A stretch of DNA of 64,000 nt from Mercenaria mercenaria. Lineage: Eukaryota; Mollusca; Bivalvia; Venerida; Veneridae. Shown piece by piece: positions 35,705 through 48,600 of this stretch (the stretch's first letter is position 1; each line of letters opens with the position of its first letter). The notes under the pieces were generated by a model. The model saw only the letters and a program-made list of their open reading frames with translations, did not search any database and had not been told where the DNA came from. A program made the translations under genes and the position numbers. The stretch covers positions 91,652,001 through 91,716,000 of the forward strand of contig NC_069362.1 in the NCBI RefSeq assembly GCF_021730395.1, written 5' to 3'.

Positions 35705-36118
35705 AAATTTAAAAACTTACTTCTTTTTATTTATCAATTATTTCAGGAGCCAAAAAAAATGTGGAACGATTATGACAAAATCATATTCTAATATCCAGTT
35801 AGTGGCTAAGTTGTCTAGATGCATAGCATTTCTCAAGACCTAGAAACTCTGCCCATAAGTTGTCTAGAAACATGTTCACTGAAATAACTGAAACTGTATT
35901 CTTGTGTCTTGTGTCAGATGTGTTAACTTGGCAACAATTGTTATTCTCAGATTTGATCATCCATGCTTCATTTCTGAAACTTACTCAATTTAATGCTGTT
36001 CTTATATAGTGTACCAGTGGTTAGTCCCAGCGAAGAATGAATCATTTTTCATTAGGGTAAAGACGTGTATCATTTTCTTGCTTGCAGGAAATCCAATTTT
36101 CTCTTCAGAAAATAAGCC
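35705..36118 (-). other. Candidate spliced 3' UTR exon of MSRB1
   Basis: On the - strand a strong acceptor (CTTTTTTTGTTTTAACAG) ends at 36119. Just after the MSRB1 stop codon there is a good donor (ATAG then GTGAGTAT, about 36638-36631). Together they would remove about 510 bp of 3' UTR. AATAAA lies at 35731-35726. The alternative is an unspliced 3' UTR. The exon holds no open frame. Confidence 0.35.
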
Positions 36119-36367
36119 TGTTAAAACAAAAAAAGCAAGTCAAAAAAGCATTAAAAATAAATAACTTCAAATTTGTGTACCGGTACACCTTCATTTAATA
36201 GAATGTCTTTCTTGATTAATCTTTTCAAGACATATCTCTTGTTCTTGGCAACTTACAAATCAGTAGTTTTATGTTTTTATATCACATTCTGCATTCATAG
36301 TTATAATTTTAAGTATTGAAAATGAGTGTCAGATTGTTAGGTTCCAATTCACAGCCACAGTGAATAG

Positions 36368-36438
36368 GTCACATAGCATTTTTTCAGCTTTAATGGAGCT
36401 AGAGGACCTCTTTTGCCCCTGCAGGCATTATTTCATGT
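36368..36438 (-). promoter_or_regulatory. Weak candidate SECIS-like stem-loop
   Basis: About 210 bases after the MSRB1 stop, the - strand reads ATGA, then TAATG and GCAGGGG, a loop CAAAAGAGGT, then CCTCTAGC, CATTA and CTGA. The stems TAATG/CATTA and GCAGGGG/CCTCTAGC pair (one bulge, one G-U), and the loop has a run of A as SECIS loops do. ATGA to AA is about 18 nt, against the usual 11-13, so this is not a canonical SECIS and may be chance. Confidence 0.22.
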
Positions 36439-36647
36439 ACAAACGTTGCACAACCAGCCTTCCACGAGCCAGGTGCATGACTTCCTAACAAAACCCACTG
36501 AGACCAAAAGCCAGTTGGATGACTTCATCCCAAAACCCATAGAGACCCCTCATTGAAAATGAACATGAATTTGACATACAGGATCTAGTACAGTCACTTG
36601 TTAACTACAAAGATCAATACTTTTCATGGTATACTCACCTATTTATG

Positions 36648-39600
36648 TTATTTTGGTATAAACTTTAATGAGGCACTGAATATTCAGAAACGACTCTGGC
36701 CTTTCTTTGGTCCATCACCAAGGAACTCGTGACCAAGACCATTTCCACATTTAGCACAGGATACCTGCAGAATGACACAGTTAAGATGAACACATGTGGA
36801 GAGGTATGGTATTTATCATATTCATTTAAGACATGTAGGTGTTTAAATAAAAAAAGCTGAAAGTTTTTCCTATGCTGTACAAGTGGACTGTGTAATAAAA
36901 TTCATGTTTCGCATGCAGTGATGACATTTGCTAGTACTTCGTGTAAAAGAAAACTAGTGTGATACTGGATATTGCTGCAGGCAGTGTTCAGTTTGTCCCA
37001 AAATAACATGGATGACTGTTGTGCTTTTGGCATATTTTATACAGCACTAAGTATTTTTTAAATTATATGCTAACAATAATCTAAACAGTACAGTGTTACC
37101 ATCACAGTGAACAAGTGTAGTAAGTTACATTTCATTCTCGTAAGTGGATACTGAGATACCAGCTCACATACAAATCTTTACCAAAAATTGTAGAAAAAGG
37201 GACAATAACTTTATAAAAAAAAACAATGCAAGATAAGAGTTATGGAACCTATGCACTGCATAACAGATCATCACATTGAACAAATGTGTGAAGTTTCAAA
37301 CCATTCCTAGAAATGGGCACTGAGATACCAGCTATACAAAACTTATCTGAAATGCTGACGCCAACAATAGCTCTTCCTTTTCTTCGAATAATCCAAGCTA
37401 AACACAGTCTCAATGGGAGACCTTGGTCAGTTATCTCCCTTTCATACTTTATTAAAGTAAGTAGGTCCTTTCATTTGGATTACTCTGTTATCGCTATGTT
37501 ACTTGTAACAATATGATGTAAATGAAGCTAAGTTATTGATCATCATGACTGTTGATTTAAAAATGCCTTCAACTACATCTTCTATAAATGAAGCTAAGTT
37601 ATATTGATCATCATGACTGTTGATTTAAAAATGCCTTCAACTACATCTTCTATAAACACTAAAGTGTCTAATTTTGACATTCCAGACATTTAATTTAACA
37701 AAAATGCAAGATATCTCATACCTTAAAACTGAGATATCTCATAGGCAAAACAGTGATAAAGTCAGAGGATTCCAAATGATGGGACCTACTTACAATTTTA
37801 TTATCTTGGACATAATCCAATAAGGGAGACAATCTGAAACCCACCAAAGTCCCTTTATAGCAACAGGCATAAAAGAGGTACAAGTTATTACTTCAATTGT
37901 GACAGTAATTACTACTTAGTCCCCAGGTTTTACTTCATATCCTGCTGGGGATATGACTGTACCAAATGAAACATACAGTTCAGAATATTTCTTTGCAGGC
38001 TTGGTGCTTGTCTTGCTTTTAAAAGAAACCTTGAAATTAAACTATTTGTTATAATAACAAAGCAAAACTAAATTTATTTTATTAGCATAAACAAGAGGGC
38101 CATGAAGGCCCTGTATCGCTCACCTGACCTAGGAATCATCAAGATTAAAATTCTGACCAAATTTCATTAAGATATGTTCATAAATGTGGCCTCTAGAGTG
38201 TTAACTAGCCTTTTCTTTGATTTGACCTGGCGACCTAGTTTTTGACCCTACATGACCTAGATTCAAACTGGACCTTGAGATCATCAAGATTAAAATTCAG
38301 ACCAAGTTTCATGAAGATACAGTCATAAATGTGACCTCTACAGTGTTAACAAGCTTTTCCTTTGATCTGACCTAGTTTTTGACCACAGATGACCTAATAT
38401 TGAACTAGTCCAAGATTTTATAATTTAAGGTAACATTCTGACCAAGTTTCATTAAGACTGGGCCAAAACTGTGACCTCTAGAGTGTTAACAAGTTTTTCC
38501 TTTGATTTGACCCAGTGACCTAGTTTTTGACCCAATAAGACCCAGATTCGAACTTGACCTAAAGATCATCAAGATTAACTTTCTGACCAAGTTTCATGAA
38601 GATATGGTCATAAATGTGGCCCCAATAGTGTTAACAAGCTTTTCCTTCGATTTGACCTAGTGACCTAGTTTTTGACCCAATCGGACCCAGATTTGAACTT
38701 GACCTATATATCACCAAGACCAACATTCTGACCAAGTTTCATTAAGATATGGTCATAAATGTGGCCCCAATAGTGTTAACTAGCTTTTCCTTTGATTTGA
38801 CCTGGTGACCTAGTTTTTGACCCTACATGACCCAGATTCAAACTGGACCTTGAAATCATCAAGATTAACATTCTGACCAAATTTCATGAAGATATAGTCA
38901 TAAATGCGGCCTCTACAGTGTTAACAAGCTTTTCCTTTGATTTGACCTGGTGACCTAGTTTTAGACTGCAGATGACCCAATATCGAACTTGTCCAAGATT
39001 TTATTGAGGGTAACATTTTGATCAAGTTTCATTAAGATTGGGCCAAAATTGTGACCTCTAGAGTGTTAACAAGCTTTTCCTTTGATTTGACCTGGTGACC
39101 AAGTTTTTGATCCCAGATGATCCAATATCGAACTCGTTCAAGATTTTATTGAGGGTAACATTCTGACCAAGTTTCATTAAGATTGGGCCAAAATTGTGAC
39201 CTCTAGAGTGTTAACAGTCAGATTGTTGACGACGGACGACTGACGACGACGGACATGGTGATCACAAAAGCTCATGCTCAGGTGAGCTAAAACCTGACCA
39301 ATTTAGCATATAATTATTATTATGAGTACCTTTAGGGCTGATGGAGATTCTTGGCGCTTTGAAAGGCAGTCTGGTGTCACAGTGTCGTAGAATGCTGGCC
39401 ATGGTGTGTTATGCTCATACTTCTTCGAACTATGAAACAGTTCTTCACCACAGTTTGAACAGGCATACACTCCTTTAAATAAAAAAGTTTAGAATATAAT
39501 TACGTTTGAACAAGTCTAAACTCATACTTCTATTGCCCTACTTCATATCTGGCTGGCATCTTTTCTGATATATATTTTTTTTCACTACGTAACAGCAACC

Positions 39601-42600
39601 AATATTCATCTACTTCACAATTATAAAAAGCAGCTACTTCACAATTCAACAAGAGCTGTCCATTAGACAGCCAATGTCCCAGAAGCAGGAATATTACACT
39701 AAATATTAAAATATTTATAGAGTTTTGATCCAGTATCTACATTAGCTTTGGAGATACTAACTTGCATGCAAAACTTTAATTAAAAGTTTTTAAGTTCATA
39801 AGGGGACATAATTTTGCAAAATACATGTAATGATATCAGAGTTATGGGACTTGAGGCTATCACCTAGATTTATAACCCCGAAGACATGTGTAGTTTAAAA
39901 TCAATATCCTGTATTAGTTATGAAACTTGCATGCAAGACTTAAACCAGGTTTCTCTTAGTCTAAAAGGGGAAATAATTTCGCCAAAATACCATATATTTT
40001 AGAGTTATGGGACTTCATCCTTTGAGGATGGTAATTGACCTAGAACAAGAACAAGAGCACGACGAACACGAAATGCCCCCCTTGATGCATTCAGTAATTG
40101 CACAAGGAACAGAAATTATATGCTCACTGTAAGGAAAAGTTCTACCATCCTGGTTTAATCTGACCTTGACCTTTAACCTTACAAGAGATTACAGTGATCT
40201 TGGTGCCATCCACTGAGCCATTTTTGAATGTTCCAAATTTCAAGACTAGCTCAAGGTCAAATTCAAGGTCAAATTTCATTTTGGTACAAAACAATGTGTA
40301 TGTGCTCCAAATTTAAAAGCTGTGGCTTGAGAAATGTGACAGCAGGTCACTAGATCAATTTCAAGGTCAAAGTTCATTTGGTAGACAGAACTATGCATGT
40401 GCTTCAAATTTGGAGGTTGTAGCTTGAGAAATGTGAAAGTAGGTAATTGGTAAAAATCAATGTCTAATTTCAATTCAGAACACAAAAATATGCATGCGGT
40501 CCAAATTTGAAGCCTGTAGCTTCAGAAATGTGAAAGTAGGTCACTAGGTCAATCTCAAGATCAAAGTTCATTTCGGTACACAAAATTTGTGGTTAAAATT
40601 TGAAGGCTGTAGCTTGAGAAATGTGAAAGAAGGTCACTAGGTCAAAATCAAGGTCAAGTTTTATTTTTGAACAAAAAACTATGCATGTGGCCCAAAGTTG
40701 AAGCCTGTACCTTAAAAAATGTGAAAGTAGGTCACTACGTCAATAACAAGGTCAAAGTTTTTTTTCGGTACACAAACCTATGCATGTGGTCCAGATTTGA
40801 AGGCTGTAGTTACAGAAATGTGAAAGTAGGTCACTAGGTCAAGATCAAGGTCAACTCATGTCAATGTTCATCTTGCCATTCAAAACTAAACATGTGGTCC
40901 AAATATGAATGATGTAAGTTATGGGCATGAAGATTCTAAGTTTTTCCCTATATAAGTCTATATGAACCATATGACCCCTGGGGCAGGGCCATATTTGACC
41001 CTAGAGGGATAATTTGAACAAACTTGGTAGAGAACCACTAAATGATGCTACATTACAAAATATCAAAGCCATAGTCTTTGTGGTTTGGACAAGAAGATTT
41101 TCAAAGTTTTTCCCTATACAAGTCTATATAAACCACGTGACCCCTGGAGTGGGGCCATATTTGACCCAAGGGAAATAATCTGAACAATCTTAGTAGAGGA
41201 CCACTAGATTTTGCTACATACCAAATATCAAAGCCATAGGCCCTATGGTTTTCGACAAGAAGATCAGACACCGTTTAACTGTTCCTGGCCAATGTGACCT
41301 TGACCTTTGACCTAATGACCTCAAAATCAATAGGGGTCATCTGCTGGTCATGGCCAACCTAATATCAATTTTCCTGATACTAGACCCAAGCGTTCTTGAG
41401 TTATTGCCTGGAAACCATTTTACTGTTCCTGGTCACTGTGACCTTGACCTTTGACATACTGACCTCAAAATCAATAGGGGTCATCTGCTGGTCATGACCA
41501 ACCTCCCTATCAAATTTCGTGACCCTAAGCCTAAGCGTTCTCGAGTTATCATCTGGAAACGTTTTACTGTTCAGGGTCACTGTGACCTTGACCTTTAACA
41601 TACTGACCTCAAAATCAATAGGAGTCATCTGCTGGTCATTACCAACCTCCCTATCAACTTTCATAATCCTAGGCCCAAGTGTTCTTGAGTTATCATCGGG
41701 AAACCGTTTTACTATTCAGGGTCACTGTGACCTTGACCTTTGACATACAGACCTCAAAATCAATAGGGGTCATCTGCTGGTGATGACCAACCTTCCTACC
41801 TATTTCATGATCCTAGGCCCAAGCATTCTTGAGTTATCATCCGGAAACGGATTGGTCTACATTCCGACCGATTGATAGACATCTGCAAAACAGTATACCC
41901 CTCCTTCGAAGGGGGGCATAAAAAATAAGTTTCAAAGCTATATGCCTTTAAATGATAGCTATATGTACTTGCGTGCAATACTTTAACCAGGATTTTCTAA
42001 GTCCAAAAGGAGGAATAATATGGCCAAAATACATGTTAAGAGTTAAGGGACTTGACCCAGTGAGAAAGGTACTTGACCAAGAAAAAGAAAAAGTAAGTTT
42101 CAAAGCTACATATGCCTTTATGTACTTGCAAGCAAAATTTTAACCATGATTTTCAAAGTCCGAAAGTGGGCATACTACATAGCTACACGTACTTGCATGC
42201 AAAACTTTATCAACAGTGTGACCCCGACTCCAGGGTTAGTAGAATAGCTCAAACTATTCTTCAAAAAGTCAAGCTGAAAACAGCCACTTCCCAATCAAAC
42301 TGAAACTGAAACTGAAACTGGTTTATTTGCTTAAACGCCTATTTCTACATTTAAAACATATTCAATGGCGTTTTACAATACAAGTTGAAATAAAATATTA
42401 AATATAAAATATTTTAAATAAGATTAATTAAAACGAATCAAAATAGCAATTATTAATTTAAAGTCAATGATAATACTATATTTTAAAATATTACTAACAT
42501 ACAATTATCACAGACAAACATTAAATTTCTATCACTGTCACCAGCATCATAGTTTAAAACTCAGTCAAAACTTAGAATAATGCAAGGTAGTCTCTGAAGA

Positions 42601-45600
42601 AATGCGTTTTCAACCTTTTCCTAAAGCAGTCAATTGAAGAACTTTGTCTGATGTTCAACGGCAAATTGTTCCACAACTTTGGCCCTATAGTACTAAAGCT
42701 TCTATCACTAAAAGTTTTTCGCTTGTTGAAAGGGACGATGTAACAGTCAACTGATGACTCCGAGGATCTGAGGGAGCGCTGGGGGATTTTCGGTGTTAAG
42801 AGTTCAATCAAATATGCAGGCGCATTTCCAACATGGCAATTGAACATGTACGTCAAAAAAATCAAAAAAATGTATAGATCGACCATTTGCGTATATTTGA
42901 TTAAGGATTCTGCACAGTGGGTTTTATACTCTGTAGATATTTCTACCCAGATGTTATATAATATGCGCCTTAACAATATGGGTTAGAGGCCAACAATTAT
43001 TTTCCCATAATCTTCAACTGTAATATTATGGCGTGTATGGCATGCCATAAAACAAAACATGTATATGATTATCTAACCATATTTGGTGAGCTTTTGTGAT
43101 CGCCCTGTGTCCGTCAGTCGTCCATCATCAACAATTTGACTGTTAACACTCTAGAGGTCACAATTTTGACCAAATCTTAATGAAATGTAACCCTCAATAA
43201 AATCTTGGATGAGTTCGATATTGGGTCATCTGGGGTCAAAAACTAGGTCACCAGGTCAAATCAAAGGAAAAGCTTGTTAACACTCTAGAGGTCACAGTTT
43301 TGGCTCAATCTTAATGAAATTTGGTCAGAATGTTACCCTCAATAAAATCTTGCATAAGTTCAATATTGGGTCATCTGGGGTTAAAAACTAGGTCACCAGG
43401 TCAAATCAAAGGAAAAGCTTGTTAACATTCTAGAGGTCACAATTCGGGCCCAATCTTAATAAAACTTAGTCAGAATGTTACCCTCAATGAAATCTTTGAC
43501 GATTTTACTATTGGGTCAACCGGGCTCAAAATCTAGGTCACCAGGTCAAATCATAGGAAAAGCTTGTTAACACTGTAGAGGCCAGATTTATGACTGTATC
43601 TTCATGAAACTTAGTCAGAATGTTAATCTTGATGATCTTAAGGCCCAGTTCAAATCTGGGTCAGGTGGGTTCAAAAACTAGGTCACTAGGTCAAATCAAA
43701 GGAAAACCTTGTTAACACTCTAGAGGTCACATTTATGACTGTATCTTCATGAAACTTGGTCAGAATGTTAATCATAATGATCTCAAGATCCAGTTTGAAT
43801 CTGGGTCATGTAGGTTCAGAAACTAGGTCACCAGGTCAAATCAAAGGAAAAGCTAGTTTATACTGTAGAGGCCACATTTATGACCATATCTTAATGAAAC
43901 TTGGTCTGTATGTTAATCTTGAGTATCTATAGGTCAAGTCCAAATCTGGGTCATATGGGGTCAAATCAAAGGAAAAGCTTGTTAACACTCTAGAGGCCAC
44001 ATTAATTACTGTATCTTCATGAAACATAGTCAGAATGTTAATCTTGGTGATCTTTAGGTCCAGTTCGAATCTGGGTCATGTAGGGTCAAAAACTAGGTCA
44101 CCGGGTCAAATGAAAGGAAAAGCTATTCAACACTTTAGAGGCCACATTTATGACCATATCTTAATGAAACTTGGTCAGAATGTTAATCTTGATGATCTTT
44201 AGGTCAATAGGTCAGGTGGGCGATACAGGGCCTTCATGGCCATCTTGTTTTAGAAAGGCTCCATTTCGAAAAATAAACCACTCTTGGTTTTGCTTACATT
44301 ACTGACCAGTCAGAACAGACTAAACTTTACCTAATTCCCAGGTATAAGGCTGGAGATTAAAGTCATACTTTCACTACAAAAACAAGTTTTAACATAACAT
44401 CTATTTCTCATAGTAAAGTTTTACATTTATTTCTATATGACAGTGACTCGGATTACCTGTCAATAATGACATTTTACAATCACCATGAATGAATGTTCTA
44501 CTTCGATTCATTTATGAAGAAACTGGTGTATTTACTAGCCTAACAATTAGAATCTGTTCAAAAATAGTTTTATTTTAAGTTCAAATACTCTTCACAAATT
44601 AAAAACAGGTTCAAAACATAAAAGTTTGCTTAATATCTTCTGCATGGATCCGAAACCGGAAAAAAATCCATTCAGAATAATTCTCAAGAAAAATTTTGAA
44701 AATATAGTGAAAAAATGTTTTTCATAAAGCATGTTAAAATATAGCACTTTTTACTTCACAATTCTTGGGAAAACAACCCTGAAACTTCACAGTTTTAAGA
44801 AGAATCACACTTGTTTTTTTCTCCACAAAACCAAAAGCCTAGGGCCTCTTCACAATTTTTGGAAAAGAAAATCCTGTATATCTGCCATCCCTCTAAGCCA
44901 TAGCAGCTGGTGACCAGTATAAAGTATCTCTCTCCAGTCTAAGCAATACAGTAAAGTCTGTCATCTAAGTAAAATAACTGGTGACTAGTATGTCTATCTA
45001 AGTCAAAGAAACAATGACCAGTATGCCCATCAAAGCAACTGCCATTAGAGACCCTCTAGGCCCTGGAAGCTGGTGACAATATGTCTATCTAAGCCTTGGA
45101 AACTGGTGACCACACTGACCAGTATATCCATCCAAGCTACTGATGCTGGTGAACAGTATATCCATAAAAGCCACTGAAGCTGGTGGCCAGTATATTCATC
45201 AAAGCCATTGAAGCTGGTGGCCAGTATATTCATCAAACCCATTGATGCTGGTGGCCAGTATATTCATCAAAGCCATTGATGCTGATGACCAGTATATCCA
45301 TCAAAGACATAGATGCTAGTGACCAGTATATTCATCAAAGCTGTTGATGCTGGTGACCAGTATATTCATCAAAGCCATTGATGCTGGTGACCAGTATATT
45401 CATCAAAGCCACTGATGCTGGTGACCAGTATATTCATCAAGGCCATTGATGCTGGTGACCAGTATTTTCATGAAACCCATTAATGCTGGTGACCAGTATA
45501 TTCATCAAAGCCATTGATGCTGGTGAGCAGTATAACCATCAAAGCAACTGATGCTGGTGAACAGTATATTCATCAAAGCCGTTGATGCTGGTGACCAATA

Positions 45601-48600
45601 TATTCATCAGAGCCATAGATGCTGTTGACCAATATATTCATCAAAGCCGTTGATGCTGGTGACCAGTATATTCATCAAAGCCATTGATGCTGGTGACCAG
45701 TATATTCATCAAAGCCATTGATGCTGGTGAACAGTATATCCATCAAAGCCATAGATGATGGTGACCAGTATATTCATCAAAGCCGTTGATGCTGGTGACC
45801 AGTATATTCATCAAAGCCATTGATGCTGGTGAACAGTATATTCATCAAAGCCATAGATGATGATGACCAGTATATTCATCAAAGCCACTGATGCTGGTGA
45901 CCAGTACATCCATTAAAGCCAATGATGCTGGGGACCAGTATATTCATCAAAGGCATAGATGCTGGTGACCAGTATATTCATCAAAGCCATTGAGGCTGAT
46001 GACCAGTATATCCATCAAAGCCATAGATGATGGTGACCAGTATATTCATCAAAGCCATTGATGCTGGTGACCAGTATATTCATCAAAGGCATAGATGCTG
46101 GTGACCAGTATATCCATCAAAGCCATAGATGATGGTGACCAGTATATTCATCAAAGCCACTGATGTTGGTGACCAGTATATTCATCAAAGTCATTGATGC
46201 TGGTGACCAGTACAAATATGTGGATTTTTAGACAATTAAAGGGCAATAACTCTGGAGTTACAAAAGAAATCCGTAAGAAATTGTGTTTGCACAACCATAT
46301 TATAGTGCTCTAAATTCTATTTAAGTTTCATAGTTCAAGGTCAAATATATCTAAAGTTATTGCCATATCTATAGATCTATAGTACCCTATATAGTTAACA
46401 CTAGAAACTTCTAAGGGCCATAACTCTGGTGTTACTAGGGCAACCTGACTGAAACTTGATGGGCCTCATAACCGCATAGTGGTACATGTATATGAAGTTT
46501 GTTTGAAAAAAAAATATAAAATAAGGAATAATTTTTTTATTGGGGGGGGGGGGGGGAGGGGTGTTGGTGTGATCAAGGTAAGGGGGTGACCAGGTGTGGG
46601 TACACAACTTCACATGTTTACAATAAATGTTCATGGAAAAGAATGATTCAGAAAGACATTTTATAATGAAATTCTACCAAATGGTAAGTTTGTTATGTAC
46701 AAATATGTGGATTTTTATAAAATTAAAGGGCAATTACTCTTAATTTACAAATAAATGCATACGAAATTGTGTGTACACAACCACATTATGGTGATCTAAA
46801 TTCTGTTTAAGTTTCATAGTTCTAGGTCAAATATATCAAAAGTTATAATGCAGAAACTGCCATATTTATAGTACCCTATATAGTTAACAGTGGAAACTTC
46901 TATGGGCCATAACTCTGGTGTTACTAGAGCAATCTGACTGAAACTTGACGGGCCGCAAGAACTCATAGTGTTGAACATGTATATGAAGTTTTATATAAAT
47001 ATTCCGAACCATTTCCAAGATATGGCTCCGGACGGACGGAAAGACAGACAACGCCAAAACTATATCCCTCAGACTTTTTTCGGGGATAATAACTGTCCAG
47101 GAAATGTTGTATTGAAAAATAATAATGGGATTTTAACTCTGCAAAAGACATGCTGATGACCTGCAAAACCAATCCATGTAATGAAGTTTGATTAAAATCC
47201 AGAAAGAGGTTTCTGTGAGGAAGCACTGATAAAGTAAAATGTAAAATGGCTGATTGGCAAATGGCTACTGTAAAACCAGTATGTCTCCTATGAAACAAGG
47301 AGACCTAGAGACATAACTAACTACTCTCAACACCTCAATTCTGACAGTATTCGTTCAAAAACTAGTATGAGAGCAGAGAAGTCAGTTACACTTTTAATGC
47401 CGAGTGCCAAGCAAAGGAGCTACTGGTACCACTTTTCATGCATTTCGTAAGATGCAACTAGGCAGCAAACTCACAACCTACCACACTTAAAACTGGCACT
47501 CTACCTCTAGGCTTTAGATAAACAGCAATAAATACTTGGTGGAATACAACAATTATATAAGTTTTTCAATATTTTCATTACTTTCTGTTTACCAAATCTT
47601 CTTAATGCAATTTCAATTTAGAAATACTGTATCTGTAACCCAAGGAAGGATAACTCTTGCACATCCATAATTCAGGATTTGAGAAATATAGTTTATTAAT
47701 CCCCCGCCATGGCGGAGGGATTATAAGAATGGTCTGCGTCCGTCCGTCCTTCCTTCCGTCCGTAACAAAATCGTATCCGGTCCATATCTTTTGAACCCAT
47801 TGACATATTTCCATTATATTAACAACAAATGTTAAACTCACCAAGGCGATGTGCAGAACCCATATTCCAACTGTGTTGGGTCAAGGTCAAAGTCACACTT
47901 GTGGATCAAAGGTCATGGGGTGATATTTCGTGTCCGGTCCATATCTTTTGAACCCTTGACATATTTCCATTATATTAACAACAAATGTTAAACTCACCAA
48001 GGCGATGTGCAGAACCCATGTTCCAACTGCGCTGGGTCAAGGTCAAGGTCACACTTGGGGATCAATGGTCATGGGGTGATATTTCGTGTCCGGTCCATAT
48101 CTTTTGAACCCCTTTACATAATTCCATTATATCAACACCAAATGTTTAACTCGCCAAGGCGATATGCAGAACCCATGTTCCATCTGTGCTAGGTCATGGT
48201 CAAGGTCACACTTGGGGATCAAAGGTCATGGGATGATATTTTGTGTCTGATCTCTAACTTTTTAACACCTTGAAGGAATTTTATAAAACTTGGGTCAAAT
48301 GATCACCTCATCAAGACAATGTGCAGAACCCATGAGTCAGCCTTGTCGGCTCAAGGTCAAGGTCACAACTCAAGGTTAAAGGTTTGAGCCTTCCATTTCG
48401 TGTCCGCTCTATATCTCCTAAACCCCTTCAAGGAATTTTATAAAACTTGAGTCAAATGATTACCTCATCAAAACGATGTGCAAAAATTACGAGTCAACCA
48501 TGCCAGCTCAAGGTCAAGGTCACAACTACGGGTCGAAGGTTTGAGCCTTCCATTTTGTGTCCACTCTGTATCTCCTAAACCCCTTGAAGGATTTTCATCA

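Noticed and set aside
35821-35880. SECIS candidate in the possible 3' UTR exon (GTGA ... TTGAGAAA)
   Set aside because: An outer helix is possible, but the helix above the GA pair does not form and no AA sits in a proper apical loop.
45045-45242. Repeat-protein-like frame on the - strand
   Set aside because: It reads through the 34-bp minisatellite, whose period is not a multiple of three; the frame is accidental.
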